Shown: positions 1 to 12,474 of the stretch, one piece after another
Layout: each line of letters starts with the position of its first letter
Numbering within the stretch: position 1 is the first letter of the stretch
Assembly (NCBI GenBank): GCA_018806985.1
Contig: JADANN010000192.1
Location: forward strand, 1,054,001 to 1,118,000
Reading direction: 5' to 3'
Length of the DNA: 64,000 nt
DNA from: Angiostrongylus vasorum
Taxonomy: Eukaryota; Nematoda; Chromadorea; Rhabditida; Metastrongylidae
Translations under genes and position numbers: made by a program
Notes under the pieces: model-generated
Database searches by the model: none
Seen by the model: the letters and a program-made list of their open reading frames with translations, nothing else
Told to the model about the DNA's origin: nothing

Positions 1-1045
1 CCACTTGCTTTATTAAAAAATAACAATCAAGAATGAACAAAAGATGAAGCCCTATAATTCTTGAGTCAAGTTGAAATATCCTCCACCGACATTTCCATTA
101 AAAGCTCTGATTAAAGAAATAATATTATGACCGTTAGTAAGGATATAGCGTAACCGTCTTGACAATAGGCTTCTTGGAGACGAAATATGCGAAACTTGGA
201 GCTTCGTGCGCGGATAGAACGTCGTTATGAGGAAAACGAGGCCATTTATTGTGAATGTAAAGCGGAATGGGCAACAATATAGAGCAGCTGCAAATGAAAA
301 GATAGTCTTAGGTAACATCTTTAATGGGTTTCGATAGGATAAGTGGAATAAAGTGTTTCGCTGTCAGAGCAACGCTCAAGAATTTATCATTTAAAACCTT
401 CTCATAAGCTGTATCACCCTTTAACTTGTTAGCTATCTATCAATTCAAGCAGAGCCCAATAAGCTTTTTATTCGTGCCTTTTGCATATCAAAGCTGCTCA
501 GTAGGATCAGCTTGATTACGGGACACAAAAAGCGTCACACTTCCTGCTTGATGTCATTATTTACTGCTATTAGTGATAAAATAGATACGTGTAACTCTCT
601 CTTTAAACTCCACAGTGGCATAGTTTTTACTTTTACGTGGTCGTCGGATGAGAATGCTCAACTCTCTGTTGGCCTGGGTGACCGTGCTGGGGCATAAGCA
701 CGAGTTTCAACATCTCTGAAGACCTGAGGTGCCAATGTAAGACGATCCCAATGCAAGGTAGAATTAGACGACTTTGGAAAAGGCGTTATACCATTTTTAA
801 GCTTGACAGGTGCAGATGTCTCGTTTAGTGCACGTACTTTCCCTGACGAGATTATAGCTTGAGTTCGATTTCTCAAGACGAACCGCCCACTGTGTGAGGT
901 CCTAATTAAAGTGTATATTCAACTACTAATTTTTCGTCGGAAATTAGGAGTCAGGGAGACTTAATTATGGTTTTGCTAAGACTGATTGACATTAATGCTA
1001 GCAAAGACTGCTACAGATCTATCTAGAATAGGAGAAATTAGACAA
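1..1045. other. No feature recognised
   Basis: AT-rich; only short ORFs without recognisable domains. Confidence 0.5.
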
Positions 1046-1049
1046 AGCA

Positions 1050-1480
1050 AAAAATCTTTTTTTCACAAAGGTAGGTCCCAAGGCCGACTTTCTTTTAACG
1101 TCGGCATCGATCAGTAATTCAATGAGCAAACGCGTCTTTATACAGCAGCATTTATTCATGCATAATAGCGGAAGTTTCTGCAGTTTAGCCTTTTTAGATC
1201 CCTGGAAAAGCCAATCTGACATGCAGTCTACACAGTCAAACACTTTCCTAACCTCGGCGGTTAAAACTTAAGGAGCCAATTTTCATTTGCATCATAAACC
1301 GCTTCTAACCACTGTTTTGTGCCTTTTTCAGCTTCCCAGTTATTTGGTTGAGACCAGCCACACTAAGTCTAACTGAGCGATAAATGTGCCTGGTCCAGGT
1401 CAAAAAAATCAGCCTGAGGTATGGCGAGAATTCACGCGTCGTCTCACAAAGGACTCCACCTTGCGATTCATTTTTGGATT
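1050..1480 (-). mobile_element. PLE 3' end fragment
   Basis: Matches 33680-34100 in the same orientation: the pLTR tail GGCCGACTTTCTTTTAACG, the stretch TAAACCGCTTCTAACCACTG, and a GIY-YIG C-terminal remnant (minus-strand AATCCAAAAATGAATCGCAA). Paired back-to-back with the plus-strand fragment at 1555-1690. Confidence 0.6.
1166..1200 (-). ncRNA. Decayed hammerhead motif in PLE fragment
   Basis: Minus strand: CTAAAAA, GGCTAAACTGC, GAAACTTC. Placed by its neighbours, which match the outer end of the left arm. Confidence 0.3.
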
Positions 1481-1554
1481 TTCAGAATTTATTCAAGACG
1501 CTTAGTTTAACGCGATCATGTTTTGGATTTTCGTTTGAAGATGTAGCGACTTTT

Positions 1555-1690
1555 GTTTCAAGTTCTTCTCCGTTATGCAAAAGATTCTCATGCAAAACAC
1601 CTGGAGCGTTTTGGATAAATTCCAGAAGTCCAAAAATAAACCACAAGAAGAAGTGCAAGGAAATATTGAAGAAAAAATTTGTCCAGTCCA
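1555..1690 (+). mobile_element. PLE GIY-YIG C-terminal fragment
   Basis: Plus-strand frame reads CKTPGAFWINSRSPKINHKK, matching the alpha-helical end of the PLE endonuclease (family pattern RKxLEAxWINAxNPKMNRK). Confidence 0.6.
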
Positions 1691-1699
1691 AATGCTCTA

Positions 1700-2260
1700 A
1701 ATATCAAAGGTTTTTTGTTTCATTCCCATTTTGCCGCCTCTATCGTAACTTCATGAGAAAAACTTCTTCAGGCCAATGAGGATGCAACTGCAAAATCCAA
1801 ATCCAAAGTTCATTCGCACTTTAGTTCTACCTCAGTTTTGCCACTATTAATACATCTTAATCTGACAGAGATATTCTAAACACAGAATACTTGCAAGAAA
1901 GTGGGACCTTCATAGAATTTACCTTACTTGAAATCTAAATAAGCATCCTACGAAAATCGTGGCTCGATAGTTGGAGAACGGCGAAGCTTCTCACATACCG
2001 ACGGGATTAAAGTTTTATAAGCTTTTAAATGGAACGCACTCGGGAAAAAAAACCATGATTTAATTTTTTCTTCCCAACTCCAGAATTACAAAAGTCGTGG
2101 TGAGATTGCACTTTTGCTCCCTTAAGGGACAGAAAAAACGCTTTATCTATTTTTTACACAAACAAGGACTTAGAGAACTAATTATTTTGCAGAGCTTCGC
2201 TCAAAAAACTTCAAAAAATTCAACGAATTCATTAGAGAGTAAAAGAATAAGTAAAGCATA
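1700..2260. other. No feature recognised
   Basis: Probably the decayed remainder of the plus-strand PLE fragment that ends near 1690, but no pLTR phrase is clear. Confidence 0.4.
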
Positions 2261-2263
2261 GAT

Positions 2264-2531
2264 CTCTCGGCGTTGATAAATCCCTGAGAGATGCACCATG
2301 CATTCGACTTCATTAAGCATCGTTTAGAGGTGACTGAATGCATATGTGGTCTTTACAATGACTCGCAGTTGCCTGCCGATGTATCGAGCCAGTGCTGATA
2401 TCTTCCCGAACAGTTCTGGTGCCAATTTGCCGACCCCGGAGGAATGGAAGGCTTGGTGGGCCATGGGTGCGGAGATCGATTCCATATGTGTGTGTTACAG
2501 AGCGCCTCCGATCACTGCGCCACACGCGCCC
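2264..2531 (-). mobile_element. SINE family A, near full length
   Basis: Family A consensus, about 270 bp: tRNA-like head TGGCGCAGTGGTCGGAGGCG (box A-like), weak box B around AATCGATCCC, body with CTTGTCTGGGAGGATAGCAG, tail GCCGAGAGCTTTATCC. Here reversed, with all parts present. Confidence 0.8.
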
Positions 2532-2534
2532 TTG

Positions 2535-3380
2535 CGTAGAGATTAGAAATCAGAAACCAATTTCAGACATAAAGAACAACTGTATTCACGAAAATCGATT
2601 ATTTCAACAGGTACAACAATGAACAATTGGAGTCAATAGAGTTTCCTTCGCAGTTTACGAGCTGACAGATGTTTTTTCGGCTTAGTCTGGATGATCGAAA
2701 GCTTTACATATGGCTAAACAACTGATTCGCAAGTGGAGGTGATACTGAACATTTGGTAGAGGCGCGAAGAATTTCTAATCGCTTGCAACGAGGTTTGCGG
2801 TCGGGCTAAATCATGAAATCTCATTGTGTCGAATGGCGGCTCAAAATTAATTCCAGCAAAAGTGAAAGGGGAAAGAAAAAGTGTCGATGACTATGCTCAC
2901 ATATGCATCCGGAAAATCGATTCAGAAAGTTGGTTTATCAATTGCGAAGAGAAAAACACAGCACCAGGATAAAGGCAGGCTTGTGTAAAGGATCACTTTG
3001 TCGATTGCGGACTATATGATGCAATACGCACTTCTATGGCTTAGAACACACGTGCGCTGTCGGAACTAGCCAAAAGAAAGCATTGAATTACAGCCGCTCG
3101 ATTTCTTTCTTTTAATGAATGTTTTGGGCACGTGCCTCGTAGTGATCAAACTTTCTAACCGATGCACACAATCATTAATTCAATCCACACCTGAGCAAAC
3201 AAATTCCTCTAAATCAAGGCCGAACACTTCATCCTTCTTATCTCTCTTCAAGTGGTTCAGTTTAAAAATTACGAATTCGTGTTAAAAATATGCAGAAGGA
3301 ATAAGAGGTTTGTAAAGACAAAGAAAGAATCACTAAGAGGAATCTTAATAAATGTTTTAAGCAACCGCTAAAATTACAGA
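2535..3380. other. No feature recognised
   Basis: AT-rich sequence between a SINE A and a SINE C copy. Confidence 0.5.
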
Positions 3381-3384
3381 GGTA

Positions 3385-3560
3385 AGTAGTGCTGTGGCGG
3401 TGATACCGTTTATTACAAGTAAGGCGCTGGTTCGAGGTCACTCTTGCTGACCACAAAACACTCGTGAGGAAATTGGTACTAGACTTGTTTGTGATCACCT
3501 CAACCCTGCAATACACGATGTAGCGTCCTATCAACGCATTCCAGAGGTTCGAGGGAGAGT
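3385..3560 (+). mobile_element. SINE family C, partial
   Basis: Family C: head TAGCACAGTGGTAGTGATG, box B GGTTCGTTTCC-like, body AAATTGGTACCGGACTT, tail with GACCAGCATTCTACGA, AGCAGCCAAAGCC and CGAATCGAATGTGAG. Here GTGCTGTGGCGGTGATACCG, GCTGGTTCGAGGTCACTC and AAATTGGTACTAGACTTG remain. Confidence 0.5.
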
Positions 3561-3564
3561 GATT

Positions 3565-4470
3565 CGATTAACATTCAACAACGTTCATAACAAACAGTCA
3601 GTGTTCGTCTTCAGAATAGAGCAATCGAAGTGGCCTTCTAACAAGAGAACACGACAGAGTGAAGTGAGAGACTATCTGCAGCCATCCCTTCAAATGGAAT
3701 AAACTTCAAAGTTGTTATCTTAGCTCAGAAACGTCAGCGTAAGCAATAAGGTTTGTAATTTTATACAGAGGCCATTGCTAACGACAAAAAAATTTGAAAG
3801 TGTATTGGTAACGCTTGACAGGGCGGTAAATATAAATAAATTACCAAATACTATACTCCAAACCATTCTTGGTTTTACGTCACTGTTTCATATCATCAAA
3901 GCTTTCTGCTCCATAAGGGCAACGAACAAGTGCTGAACGTTAAGCTGTGATGTATAACATAGCGCCAGTATCACCGAATAAAACAGAAAATTCAGCTCTA
4001 CAGAAAGCAAGCATTAAAATAATAGTAGGCCATTTGTGGAAGCACAATTGACACAAGTCGTCATTCCAAGAATACTGATAACACAACCATAATTAAACCG
4101 ATCTTAAAATAGTAAGTGGTTTTACGTCTACGATATCAGCGATATGGTATCCTTTGGAAAATGATCGAGGTTCGGTTTGTATAGCAGGACGGCAAGATGT
4201 TTAACAACAACGAGTCCATAACCACTTTGCTCGGGCGTAACGTGTCTCCTGTGTTTCGCATTTTATTTTATTTTACTTACACGACTCCACACCAGATGTT
4301 GTCTGGATCCTGGCAGCAAGGGAAAAAAACCGAGACCAGTTGAGGACCTCAACCCTTGTTTGTTACACAAGAGCTATAAAACTGCATCACAAAACACTGC
4401 CCATAGATCGACTTCTTAACAAGCTCATAGGAATGTGTTACTCCTGTCTGAATAATGAAGTGATTCCATC
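3565..4470. other. No feature recognised
   Basis: Many stops in all frames; no repeat family of this window detected. Confidence 0.5.
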
Positions 4471-4473
4471 GGG

Positions 4474-4779
4474 ATGAGAAAGGCATACGCAATGAGAAGA
4501 AAATTCCTTTCGAAGTTTGGTTTTTCTGGCGACGTCACCAGCTTTCAAGAAGTACTGGTGAATCATAAAACGAGGATCAATGAATTGAAGAAAACGGAGA
4601 AGAGGATTGCACAACGCGTGAATAGTGCGAAGATCCAGTTATGGAGAACAATTTGTATGAATGAAAGGCAACAAATCGAACTGCGCGGTTTTCTGATTAC
4701 AGAGATCATCTGGTGCACGTATCGTGGAAATTCAGTGAAAATGGATAACAACACAACAGAGCAGCACGGGATGCAATGA
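4474..4779 (+). CDS. Hypothetical 101-aa ORF, possibly retroelement-derived
   Basis: Lys/Arg/Glu-rich ORF with a short coiled-coil-like stretch (INELKKTEKRIAQRV), ending about 280 bases before a degenerate hammerhead motif at the left edge of a PLE. No recognised domain. It may be debris of an adjacent element. Confidence 0.15.
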   Translation: MRKAYAMRRKFLSKFGFSGDVTSFQEVLVNHKTRINELKKTEKRIAQRVNSAKIQLWRTICMNERQQIELRGFLITEIIWCTYRGNSVKMDNNTTEQHGMQ

Positions 4780-5059
4780 CATCTCTCAAAGAAGCCAGCG
4801 ACCAAATAGCGGACCCAAATGATAACTCAACCACGTCAAGAATACTGGCTCTACTGACAGAGCACTTGCACGATGTACTCTGAAACATAACCGGATCATA
4901 CACTACTTAGCTGGAAAGCGATGCTGTGACATACGAAATCTACCTCATCTTCTACAATGAGAAGAATAGATGCAGATTGATGAAAAGAACCACAGAGTTG
5001 ACTCCACACGAAGCATCCATCCACTAGGACGACCGGCTTCACGTCGGGCGAAATCAGCT

Positions 5060-5093
5060 GTACGTGAAAGGCGAAAACGCCGAAACTTCAACT
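5060..5093 (+). ncRNA. Degenerate hammerhead motif in left pLTR of PLE 1
   Basis: GGCG-AAAA-CGCC and GAAAC survive, but CTGA is lost (CGTGAAA) and GTC reads TTC. Following sequence (GTGTCTATTAGCAAATGTTG) matches the pLTR after the motif at 61977. Confidence 0.4.
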
Positions 5094-7393
5094 AGTGTCT
5101 ATTAGCAAATGTTGCAATAAAAACCTAATTTTTAACATCAAGAAAAACAGTAAATTAATGGTAGAATTTCAGTTAGGAGTAATGTTTTAAATGGGCCCTT
5201 TAAAAACTTGACAATAGCAAGTGAAGACGTTAGTGGTCAGTTTGAGCTTCATAGCTATCATACTAATCAATTCCGTTAGTCAAAATAACGCTTCCCGCTA
5301 GAATTTGGCGTGCTCTCGTTCTGTTCCTCGTCATTCCGATGAGCAATAAAAAACCTGCCTTTCTCGAACATGAATAGTATTTCCGAAATAGGCGCACCCC
5401 AACAAAAATGTGGTGTGCACCAGGTTGGAGATCTTTTAAAAAACCTAAATCTATGAGTCTTTCTATTAGTGATAAGGAGGAAAATTTGCAGTCATTTCTA
5501 TTTAATAGGATGTTAGAACAACGGAGGAACATCTTAACGGTGTTTCTCTCTATCGAGCATCGCTTGAAAAGGAATATAGGAATCAACACCGAAAGTTAAC
5601 TATGGACTAGGTCAGTACGGCAAAGGTAGCAGGTTTAGAGCCTTCAGCTATTTCTCGGCTTGAGAACGATCATCCAACATACCCTGTCCTACACTTGCTT
5701 ATTAAGACCCATAGGCTGACTTCCATTGATGATCTTGCGTCCATCGATCCTTCTTCATTTAAAGTGAGATCAATCATCAATTGTATAGGTGGCTCAACGG
5801 ATAGGATAGCGTGGTTCCTACACCTTATCCTGACCCAGTTGCTGAAGTTTAATTCCAACCCATTTACCTAACAGCAAAATATTTTTAGACCACCTACGGT
5901 GCGCGAAACCAAGCAGCGCGCATGTAATGGAGTCATTCGGTGTTACTTCACTTCATACCAATGTATCGAATGACTCGGCAATGCAAGTCATTCTCGAGCT
6001 ATTCGGTAGAGCACGAAAAGAAAAGTAAAAATGTACGAGCTTGTTGACTGCGCAAGTAATGACTCTCTTAAAATAGTATCTTAGTTGTTCAATCTTTAGG
6101 CGGTCTGGAAAATATTTTGCACAAATTAGATGGTTGGCCATGGGACAGCGTTTAGCGACAAGCCATGCCGCCGCTTTCATGTCTAAGGTGGAAGCTCTCG
6201 ATCACCGACCTTTGCTCTACTGTCGATACATAGACGACTGCTTCATCGTCTGTTCCACACAAGAGCAGATGGATGAGTGCTTTGAATTGTTAAAAACGAC
6301 AGTCAGCGTATACAAAATTTACACGGGGAAAAACCAACCGAGAACAAGTTGCCATTTCTAAACATCCAAATAAAGCTCTCAGAAAGTGGCTATATAACAA
6401 AATTATAGCGTAAGCCAAGTAATAAAAAATATACTAGTTCACTACCTCTCTCTCATCCTTCACACATGAAAAAAAGCACTTATTAAAAACACGTACCGTA
6501 CGGTTAAAAAATGTGTGCACAGGAGAAGAGGAAAGGAAGGAATCGCTAAACTTGGCACGAAAAATAACCATTTCCAATGGGAACGAAGCAGAAGCCGCTA
6601 GAGTCAGACCAAAAGGTAGCGTTGTTTCCCAAAATAAAAATATTTCAAACCTAAGTAAGATCCATTTCAAGCGTCTCTTCATAACAAATGAAGTAAGTTG
6701 CGTCACTAAGAGATGCTTAAGATAAAGTGGTCTTAAAAATTATGTAACGATTATTAACCTCTCACCCAATGCCCTACGCCGTCTTAGTTCGCGACCGTCT
6801 CTATGATCGTTTGTGCAGCTCAGAAAAAAAGAAAACTGTATGATCTGTCCTAACGGGAGAGACGGGGATTTCATGAGTCCAGGTAGAATATACTTGATCT
6901 AATGTGAGTCATGCGGTGAGAAATATATTGGGAAACAGGTCGACCACTTTGTGTCCGCATAAAAGAACATCCAGATGGGAAAGTTAAAATTCGTCAAAAC
7001 ACTCTCCCTCTAGGTACACACAGGGCACAAAAAGTACAATGGCGATAATTTTTGAAGTGACTGTGCAGATCCCAGCGCAAGGACGAAATAAACATCAACG
7101 CGCAAAACTCTTGAGGCGTATTGGATAAATCTCAAAAATCTAAAGATGAACCGGAAAGACGAGTACCTTATTATCACACGTGACCTGGCCTCTTGTTTCA
7201 AAATGACTTTTTCACCTGGTTGGGTCTAGCTCGTGACCCCACGAGAACTACGCACAGGCCAGCCCCACTTGTAAGAGCACGGTGATTAGCCTTTCCGATC
7301 AACATGGCGTTTATTTGAAATTTTGATCTTCATTAATGCTTTGGCTTCTTTTTCCACCAAATAATTAAAGCATTCTTGTATAAAATACTTCCA

Positions 7394-7429
7394 GGCGCTG
7401 AGGAAGGCGAAATCGCCGGAACGTCAGCC
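7394..7429 (+). ncRNA. Mutated hammerhead motif in right pLTR of PLE 1
   Basis: CTGAGGA and GGCG-AAAT-CGCC are present, but GAAAC reads GGAAC, losing a core A. Stem I is GGCG against AGCC. Predicted inactive. Confidence 0.5.
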
Positions 7430-7604
7430 ATCGACGAACGACACCAACACAAACGACAACAACAACGACAACGACAACGATAACGAAGACCTATACCAAC
7501 TTCGCAGTGGCTAAACAAGACCAGTTTATAAGATCATATAAATAAATATATCAACTAGTTACGCCGAGGTATATAAAGTGAGTGTTTTGAGTATTTCGGG
7601 CAAT

Positions 7605-8010
7605 CCATAGTGAAGATGGAGTCGCTGGCCATCGTAGTGGAGTGAACTGTCTGCAAAGCAAACATTGTGAGCGCTTTAAGCTTCGAGCAGTTCGTTTAAT
7701 TCACTGAGCCAAGCTCATAATGTATCTACGATACGAAGTTAGCAGCGAGGTTACCACAGAGAAGACATGAAGCTATGAAATTAAGAGGTGAAATCGAAAA
7801 CAGTTTTTTATAACCTTACCATGTGGTTTTCACAGATTAAGTGGCACTGAGATAGGGTAACATATTGATTCTACACATAGAAAATGCTTGCGGAATAATG
7901 AAATCTAATCAGCTGAGAGGAAATCGGGAAACGAAGCTCCGGATTTTGGACGATACCAGAAAGAAATGTTTTCTAATTTCTCTACTGATGGCTCAAGTTA
8001 GAAGATAGAG
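7605..8010. other. No feature recognised
   Basis: Short spacer between the PLE 1 pLTR and a SINE A copy. Confidence 0.5.
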
Positions 8011-8014
8011 GGAA

Positions 8015-8260
8015 AGCGTTAGGTGTCGGTCAAACCTTTAGAGTTGCACTTTGCATTCTACATCATCAAGCATCATAAAAGTGATTCAGTGCACTCACGG
8101 TCTGCACAACAATAAGTTATGCTGACGATGTATCGAGAGGGTTTTTACACTCTTCGACGAGTCTGGAACCAATTTCGCTACTTTGGAGATAAAGAAGCCT
8201 TTGTGAACTTGGGGGCGCAGAGTCAATACAAAGTTTTACTTAATCGCACTGCGTGACAGT
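8015..8260 (-). mobile_element. SINE family A, divergent
   Basis: Body recognisable (GATGTATCGA, GAGTCTGGAACCAATTT, GGGGGCGCAGAGTC); head and tail decayed. Confidence 0.5.
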
Positions 8261-8576
8261 TCTTTCCTTGTGCTAGTCGTGCCCGAATGCCAGATAATGG
8301 CGTATATAACGTGGAATTCAGATTTCTCATATATATTGAAAGATTTCAGTAGTTAGCTCGTCTTATAATGTGACCCGGGAATCCTTGAATTGGTTGGTTT
8401 TCTCAGCACTCTCACGGACGTCATCATGTTCGTAGAAATGGATGAAAATTGTGCTGCTTCTCCACTACCAGTGAAGACGCATTCGACTTCACTAAAGCAT
8501 CTTTAGAGATCACTGAATACTTATTTCAAGAGACATACCTATGTATCATATTAGTGGTGTTATCCCCAAAATAAGG

Positions 8577-8868
8577 GCGGGTGTGGCGCAGTGGTCGCAG
8601 GCGCCCTGCGACACACACATGAGATCGGTCCTCGCGCCTATGGCTCATCAAGCCTTCCATCTTTCTGAGGTCGGCAAATTGGTACCAGACTTGTCCGGGA
8701 GGATAGCAGCATTGGCTCTATACATCGGTAGGGCACTGCGAGTCATTGTAAAGGCCACATATGCATTCAATCACCTCTCCTCCAACGATGCTTAGTGAAG
8801 TCGAATGCATGGCACATCCCTCACGGATTGATCGACGCCGAGAGCTTTATCCTTTTCCTTTATCCCGC
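8577..8868 (+). mobile_element. SINE family A, well preserved
   Basis: Head GTGTGGCGCAGTGGTCGCAG, full body, tail GCCGAGAGCTTTATCC plus a TTTCC-rich end. An opposed partial copy follows directly. Confidence 0.85.
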
Positions 8869-8985
8869 AAGATAAGTCAGATACCAATTTGCCGACTCCA
8901 GAGCAATGGAATTTGCCGACAGGGAAAGTCCAGGGGCGCAGGTTTGAACCGATGGGTAAGGCAGCGCGACCCTAACCGGTTGTTA
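8869..8985 (-). mobile_element. SINE family A fragment, opposed to its neighbour
   Basis: Contains CAGATACCAATTTGCCGACT and GGGGCGCAGGTTTGAACCGA. It abuts the plus-strand copy, giving a fold-back pair. Confidence 0.55.
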
Positions 8986-8989
8986 CTTG

Positions 8990-10930
8990 GTGGCTAGTTC
9001 TTTAGGGAATCTTTTGCACAAAAAGTATTTCTAATGAAATGTGGTGATTAACTTGGGTATTCTTAGAAATTTTTGCCATGGTCGTGAAGGCATCCAAAAA
9101 AGTTTTCTGGAGGGCAGTATCCGTAAAGGAAGCGCTCAAGACGAATGGAACCTCACAACAACGAGGAAAGAAGCTTTTATCCATTCGCTGGTGGGAAGGT
9201 ACAATAAACACTCTGTTTGATCACTGCTTCCGCTGATAGCTGAAGTCAGTTTTAAGAGTTTGAACTTGTTAAGTATCTGTTCGGCTCAGCAAATTAAACT
9301 CGATTTTAGATTCTAAAGACCGTCTTAAATCACCAATTTGTTCTTTCAAGCGCCGATGTTCAAATCGGATAGCAAGGACGGCGTTCCATATATCTCTACA
9401 TTAACATATGTTAGACTGTCCTTCGTCTTATATAGTACGAAGGAGAGCTAAAAAGATTCATTACTTTAAGATTTACTGGGTGCCAAGCTTGCTAGATAGC
9501 TGCATACCCCTTCTATTAGTTGCGAAAGAATTTGCAACATAACGAATCCCTTTATCTTCATTTCTATTTAGAACACAACATCACTTAAATACATTGCCTT
9601 GAACAATAAGGCCGCTTTTTTTAAAGAAAATGGGCTGAACTGCTTTAGAGTAAGGAAGTAGTGGCAAAAAGTCGCTTCTCTAGGATTCTCATCTGAGCAT
9701 AAAGTCAACCTCAAATGAAGTGGCTTTTAGATGTGGTTTTGCTTTATCGTCCTACTTAGTGATGAAATTGTGTCTGGAAAAAGTTAATAAATGGATGTAG
9801 TAGGAAAGAGGAGAAAAGAACCGTATTGGTTAGAGATTACAGTCAATATACAATTGCTATTGGTTCGACCCAACACCGTACAATTCAAGTCACTCATCCC
9901 TGTGGGATGGAAAGCATGTTTAAGAAGAGGTCCTCCAGCCAGTCAGCTGAATTTTTTGGGGTGAAGTCCTATGAACCTTCTGCTATGGCTTGCTCAAAAT
10001 TACAAAAAAGAATCTATTCGATGATTCAACAGCATTGATGAAAAAAGCCAAAATCTTTAAGTAGCAGCCGAACCCACATGCTAACCTGACAGCCCTCATG
10101 GATAAAATGCAAGAAATCAACCGAATGAATGAAGTGCTGGGGTTGGCACAATATGTGAAAACAGATCATAAAGATAAGATTTTGTTGAATAAAAGCTAGA
10201 GATAAATTAGTATCTACTGTACTGGGGTTTTCTGCGATTTGGAGAAATTTTGACGTTAATCAACTAAAAAAGTGCGGAAAGGTTTGTGCTGGTTCTGAGT
10301 AGAATGGTACAGAAGCAGAACGCTGTTCTTGTGGTGGGAAACAGTGATAGAATTAAGTGGTACATGAGGAGAATGATGCTCGTTGGTAGGAATAAATGGC
10401 GGTTCTCGATGGTGTAGGAAACGAATGGTGAGCGTTGGTGGTGGAAAGGGTGCTGATGAAGTAACACAAGCTATTTCGTTGATCGATAGAAAACGGTGAA
10501 TATTACATGAGTTTCAGGTGAGTGTTTGATGTCGACAGAACTCCGCTAACAAGTAGGGCGAATTTTTGTCCAGTTGGATTGGTAGGTGCTTTTATTCTTT
10601 TTTTTGGTGTTTTCAGTCAATATTCTACAGAAAAAACCAGTACTTTTTTTTCCAATTTTCGGTTCAGCGGTGAAATGAGACGTTGCTCAAAAAAATCCCA
10701 TTACTTTGGAAAAAAGCATGATTTCCAATGAATGGCTTTTCCACAAGCGCTGTTAAAATTCCTTAACTGATGAGGTTATTTTGAAACAACTCGCTTTTCA
10801 TTTTCGCTTCTGTAAAAAGAAGGAATCTTGGAATTTGAAATGAAAGAAGTTCATTTCTTCTATTATTTGCCCTGCTGTTCGTTTTCTACAAGAATTTTTA
10901 GACTTCATTTAATTTCTTTAACCTTTAAAT
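8990..10930. other. No gene recognised
   Basis: Short ORFs only (9826-10038 the cleanest, no known domain). A possible family C tail trace (AGCAGCCGAACCCACATG) is at about 10062. Confidence 0.4.
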
Positions 10931-10934
10931 TATA

Positions 10935-11085
10935 TGGCAGACTTTGGCAGGCTGACCTCGGGATCCCAGGAAACCACAATGGCTCAACCGCAAGTCTGCA
11001 AAAGAAAAAAATGGAGATTCTGCTGACGCTCGCACAACTAGCGACGACGGGCCGTCCAAGTATCCGAGTTAAATTATATCGAGTT
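10935..11085 (+). repeat. Dispersed repeat family D, 3' part
   Basis: Family D is about 400 bp and unclassified: CCTCATCGTGGNTGGGAG near the start, GACCTGGGGCAGACTTNGCC in the middle, CAAGTATCCAAGT at the end. Here CAGACTTTGGCAGGCTGACC to CAAGTATCCGAGT remain. Confidence 0.65.
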
Positions 11086-11089
11086 CGAT

Positions 11090-12200
11090 AGCGATTCAGA
11101 CCTCTCTTTTGACTTTGACTTAAACTAGTGTTACTCTTTAGTACAACTTACACTTTCTACCAAATGGACTTAAAAGGGCTTTCTTTATAGGTTGGCGTTG
11201 ATTGTCACGGCTGATTAGCTCACGTTTTAATGGCGAAGGAAGAAAAAAGTTAATTGCCTCAGCGATTATCAACATTTTTTCAGTACTACGTCGCGTTCTT
11301 GGCTTCTTAGCATCTTGCAAATAGACGAATATTGCAGAATTTTTTAACCGAAAAACGTGGCTTAGCATACTTGAATCAATAAACGTGCATTGGTTCCAAT
11401 GCGTACCTGGAAGAAAACATTTTAGCCGCCCAAATTGAAGACAGAAACCTTTTTCAGTTCGTTGTGAATTTTAACTATCGAGAATAGAGTCAGTGGAACC
11501 TACAGATCTTTACCAACAAAAATACTATTGTTCTATGATGAATTGCTGAAATTTTTTGACTCTAAGGGTTGTTTTTTTAACTTCAGTTTTATATCATCGA
11601 GGTTCCCATCACGAAGTACGTAGCAAAAAGGACAGTCCCTTACTTCAAATCTTTTGTTTGTATGCTGCAGCTCCGCAGGAGTGAGAATGTTTATATTTAA
11701 GTGAGAAGGTTTACATTTATTTTGTCTTCAAAGTTCTCCCTTCAAGAAACTACCGTTTTAGCAATCGATCATTACCTCTTCTATAAGTTTATCAAGCCAC
11801 CGGCTCACCCAAGTGCTTTAGTACTAGGTAGATTATGGGGCTATTATCGAAAAAAACCACAGTCGCCTTGAATGTGTTAAATTAGAGGATTTGTTTCAAA
11901 GCGAGAATAAAACGAAACAAAGACATCTCGCAATAAATTATTCATTCCGATCCTAGCATTACCTTTCGTTGAATTAAAGGGGTCATCGTGCTCTTCTAGA
12001 AAATTGAACGATTCACATGACAACTGAAGGAGCGACCCGAGGTGAAGCTCCCATTAAAATCATGTTGGTAAAATCCTTCGGGGGTTGTCTAAAAAATTCC
12101 ACTAAAAAAGCGTTGAAAAAAGACGACAAATGATAAACAAAAACAATGTAGTTGCGAAAAGGTATGAAGTTAAGAAGTCTTCTAGTTGACACATAAAGGA
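11090..12200. other. No feature recognised
   Basis: AT-rich, with no SINE or PLE match seen. Confidence 0.5.
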
Positions 12201-12204
12201 TAGA

Positions 12205-12474
12205 GGATAAAGCTCTCGGCGTTGACCAATCCCCTGTGGTATGCGCCCCATGCATTTACTTCATTAAGTTTGGAGGTGATTGAATGCATATCTGGCCTTT
12301 AGAATGACTCGCGGTGGCCTACCGATATACCGACCCAATGCTGCTATCCTTCCGGACAAGTCTGGTATCAATTTGCCCACCCCACAGAGATGGAATGTTT
12401 GGTGGGCAATGGGCTCGGGGATCGATTCCACGTGTGTGTTGCAGGGCGCCTCAGACCACTGCGCCACACGCGCC
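12205..12474 (-). mobile_element. SINE family A, well preserved
   Basis: All parts present, from AAAGCTCTCGGCGTTGACC to CACTGCGCCACACGCGCC. Confidence 0.85.

Larger units (their letters stand above)
5040..7600 (+). mobile_element. Penelope-like retroelement copy 1 (degraded, near full length)
   Basis: Left pLTR remnant with a degenerate hammerhead at 5060-5093. A broken reverse transcriptase follows: an N-terminal-like patch at 5408-5599, a palm segment at about 5650-5870 (LIKTHRLTSIDDLASIDPSS, then KVRSIINCIGGSTDRIAWFL), and an ORF at 6134-6361 with MGQRLA and the catalytic box YIDD inside LLYCRYIDDCFIVCST. Then thumb remnants at 6513-6725 and a GIY-YIG endonuclease remnant at about 6840-7190 (CMICPNGRDGD, RIYLI stop CESCGEKYIG, then after a frameshift GRPLCVRIKEHPDGK). 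The right pLTR at about 7290-7600 carries a hammerhead at 7394-7429. RT followed by GIY-YIG with ribozyme-bearing pLTRs identifies a PLE. Many stops and frameshifts make it inactive. Confidence 0.85.
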
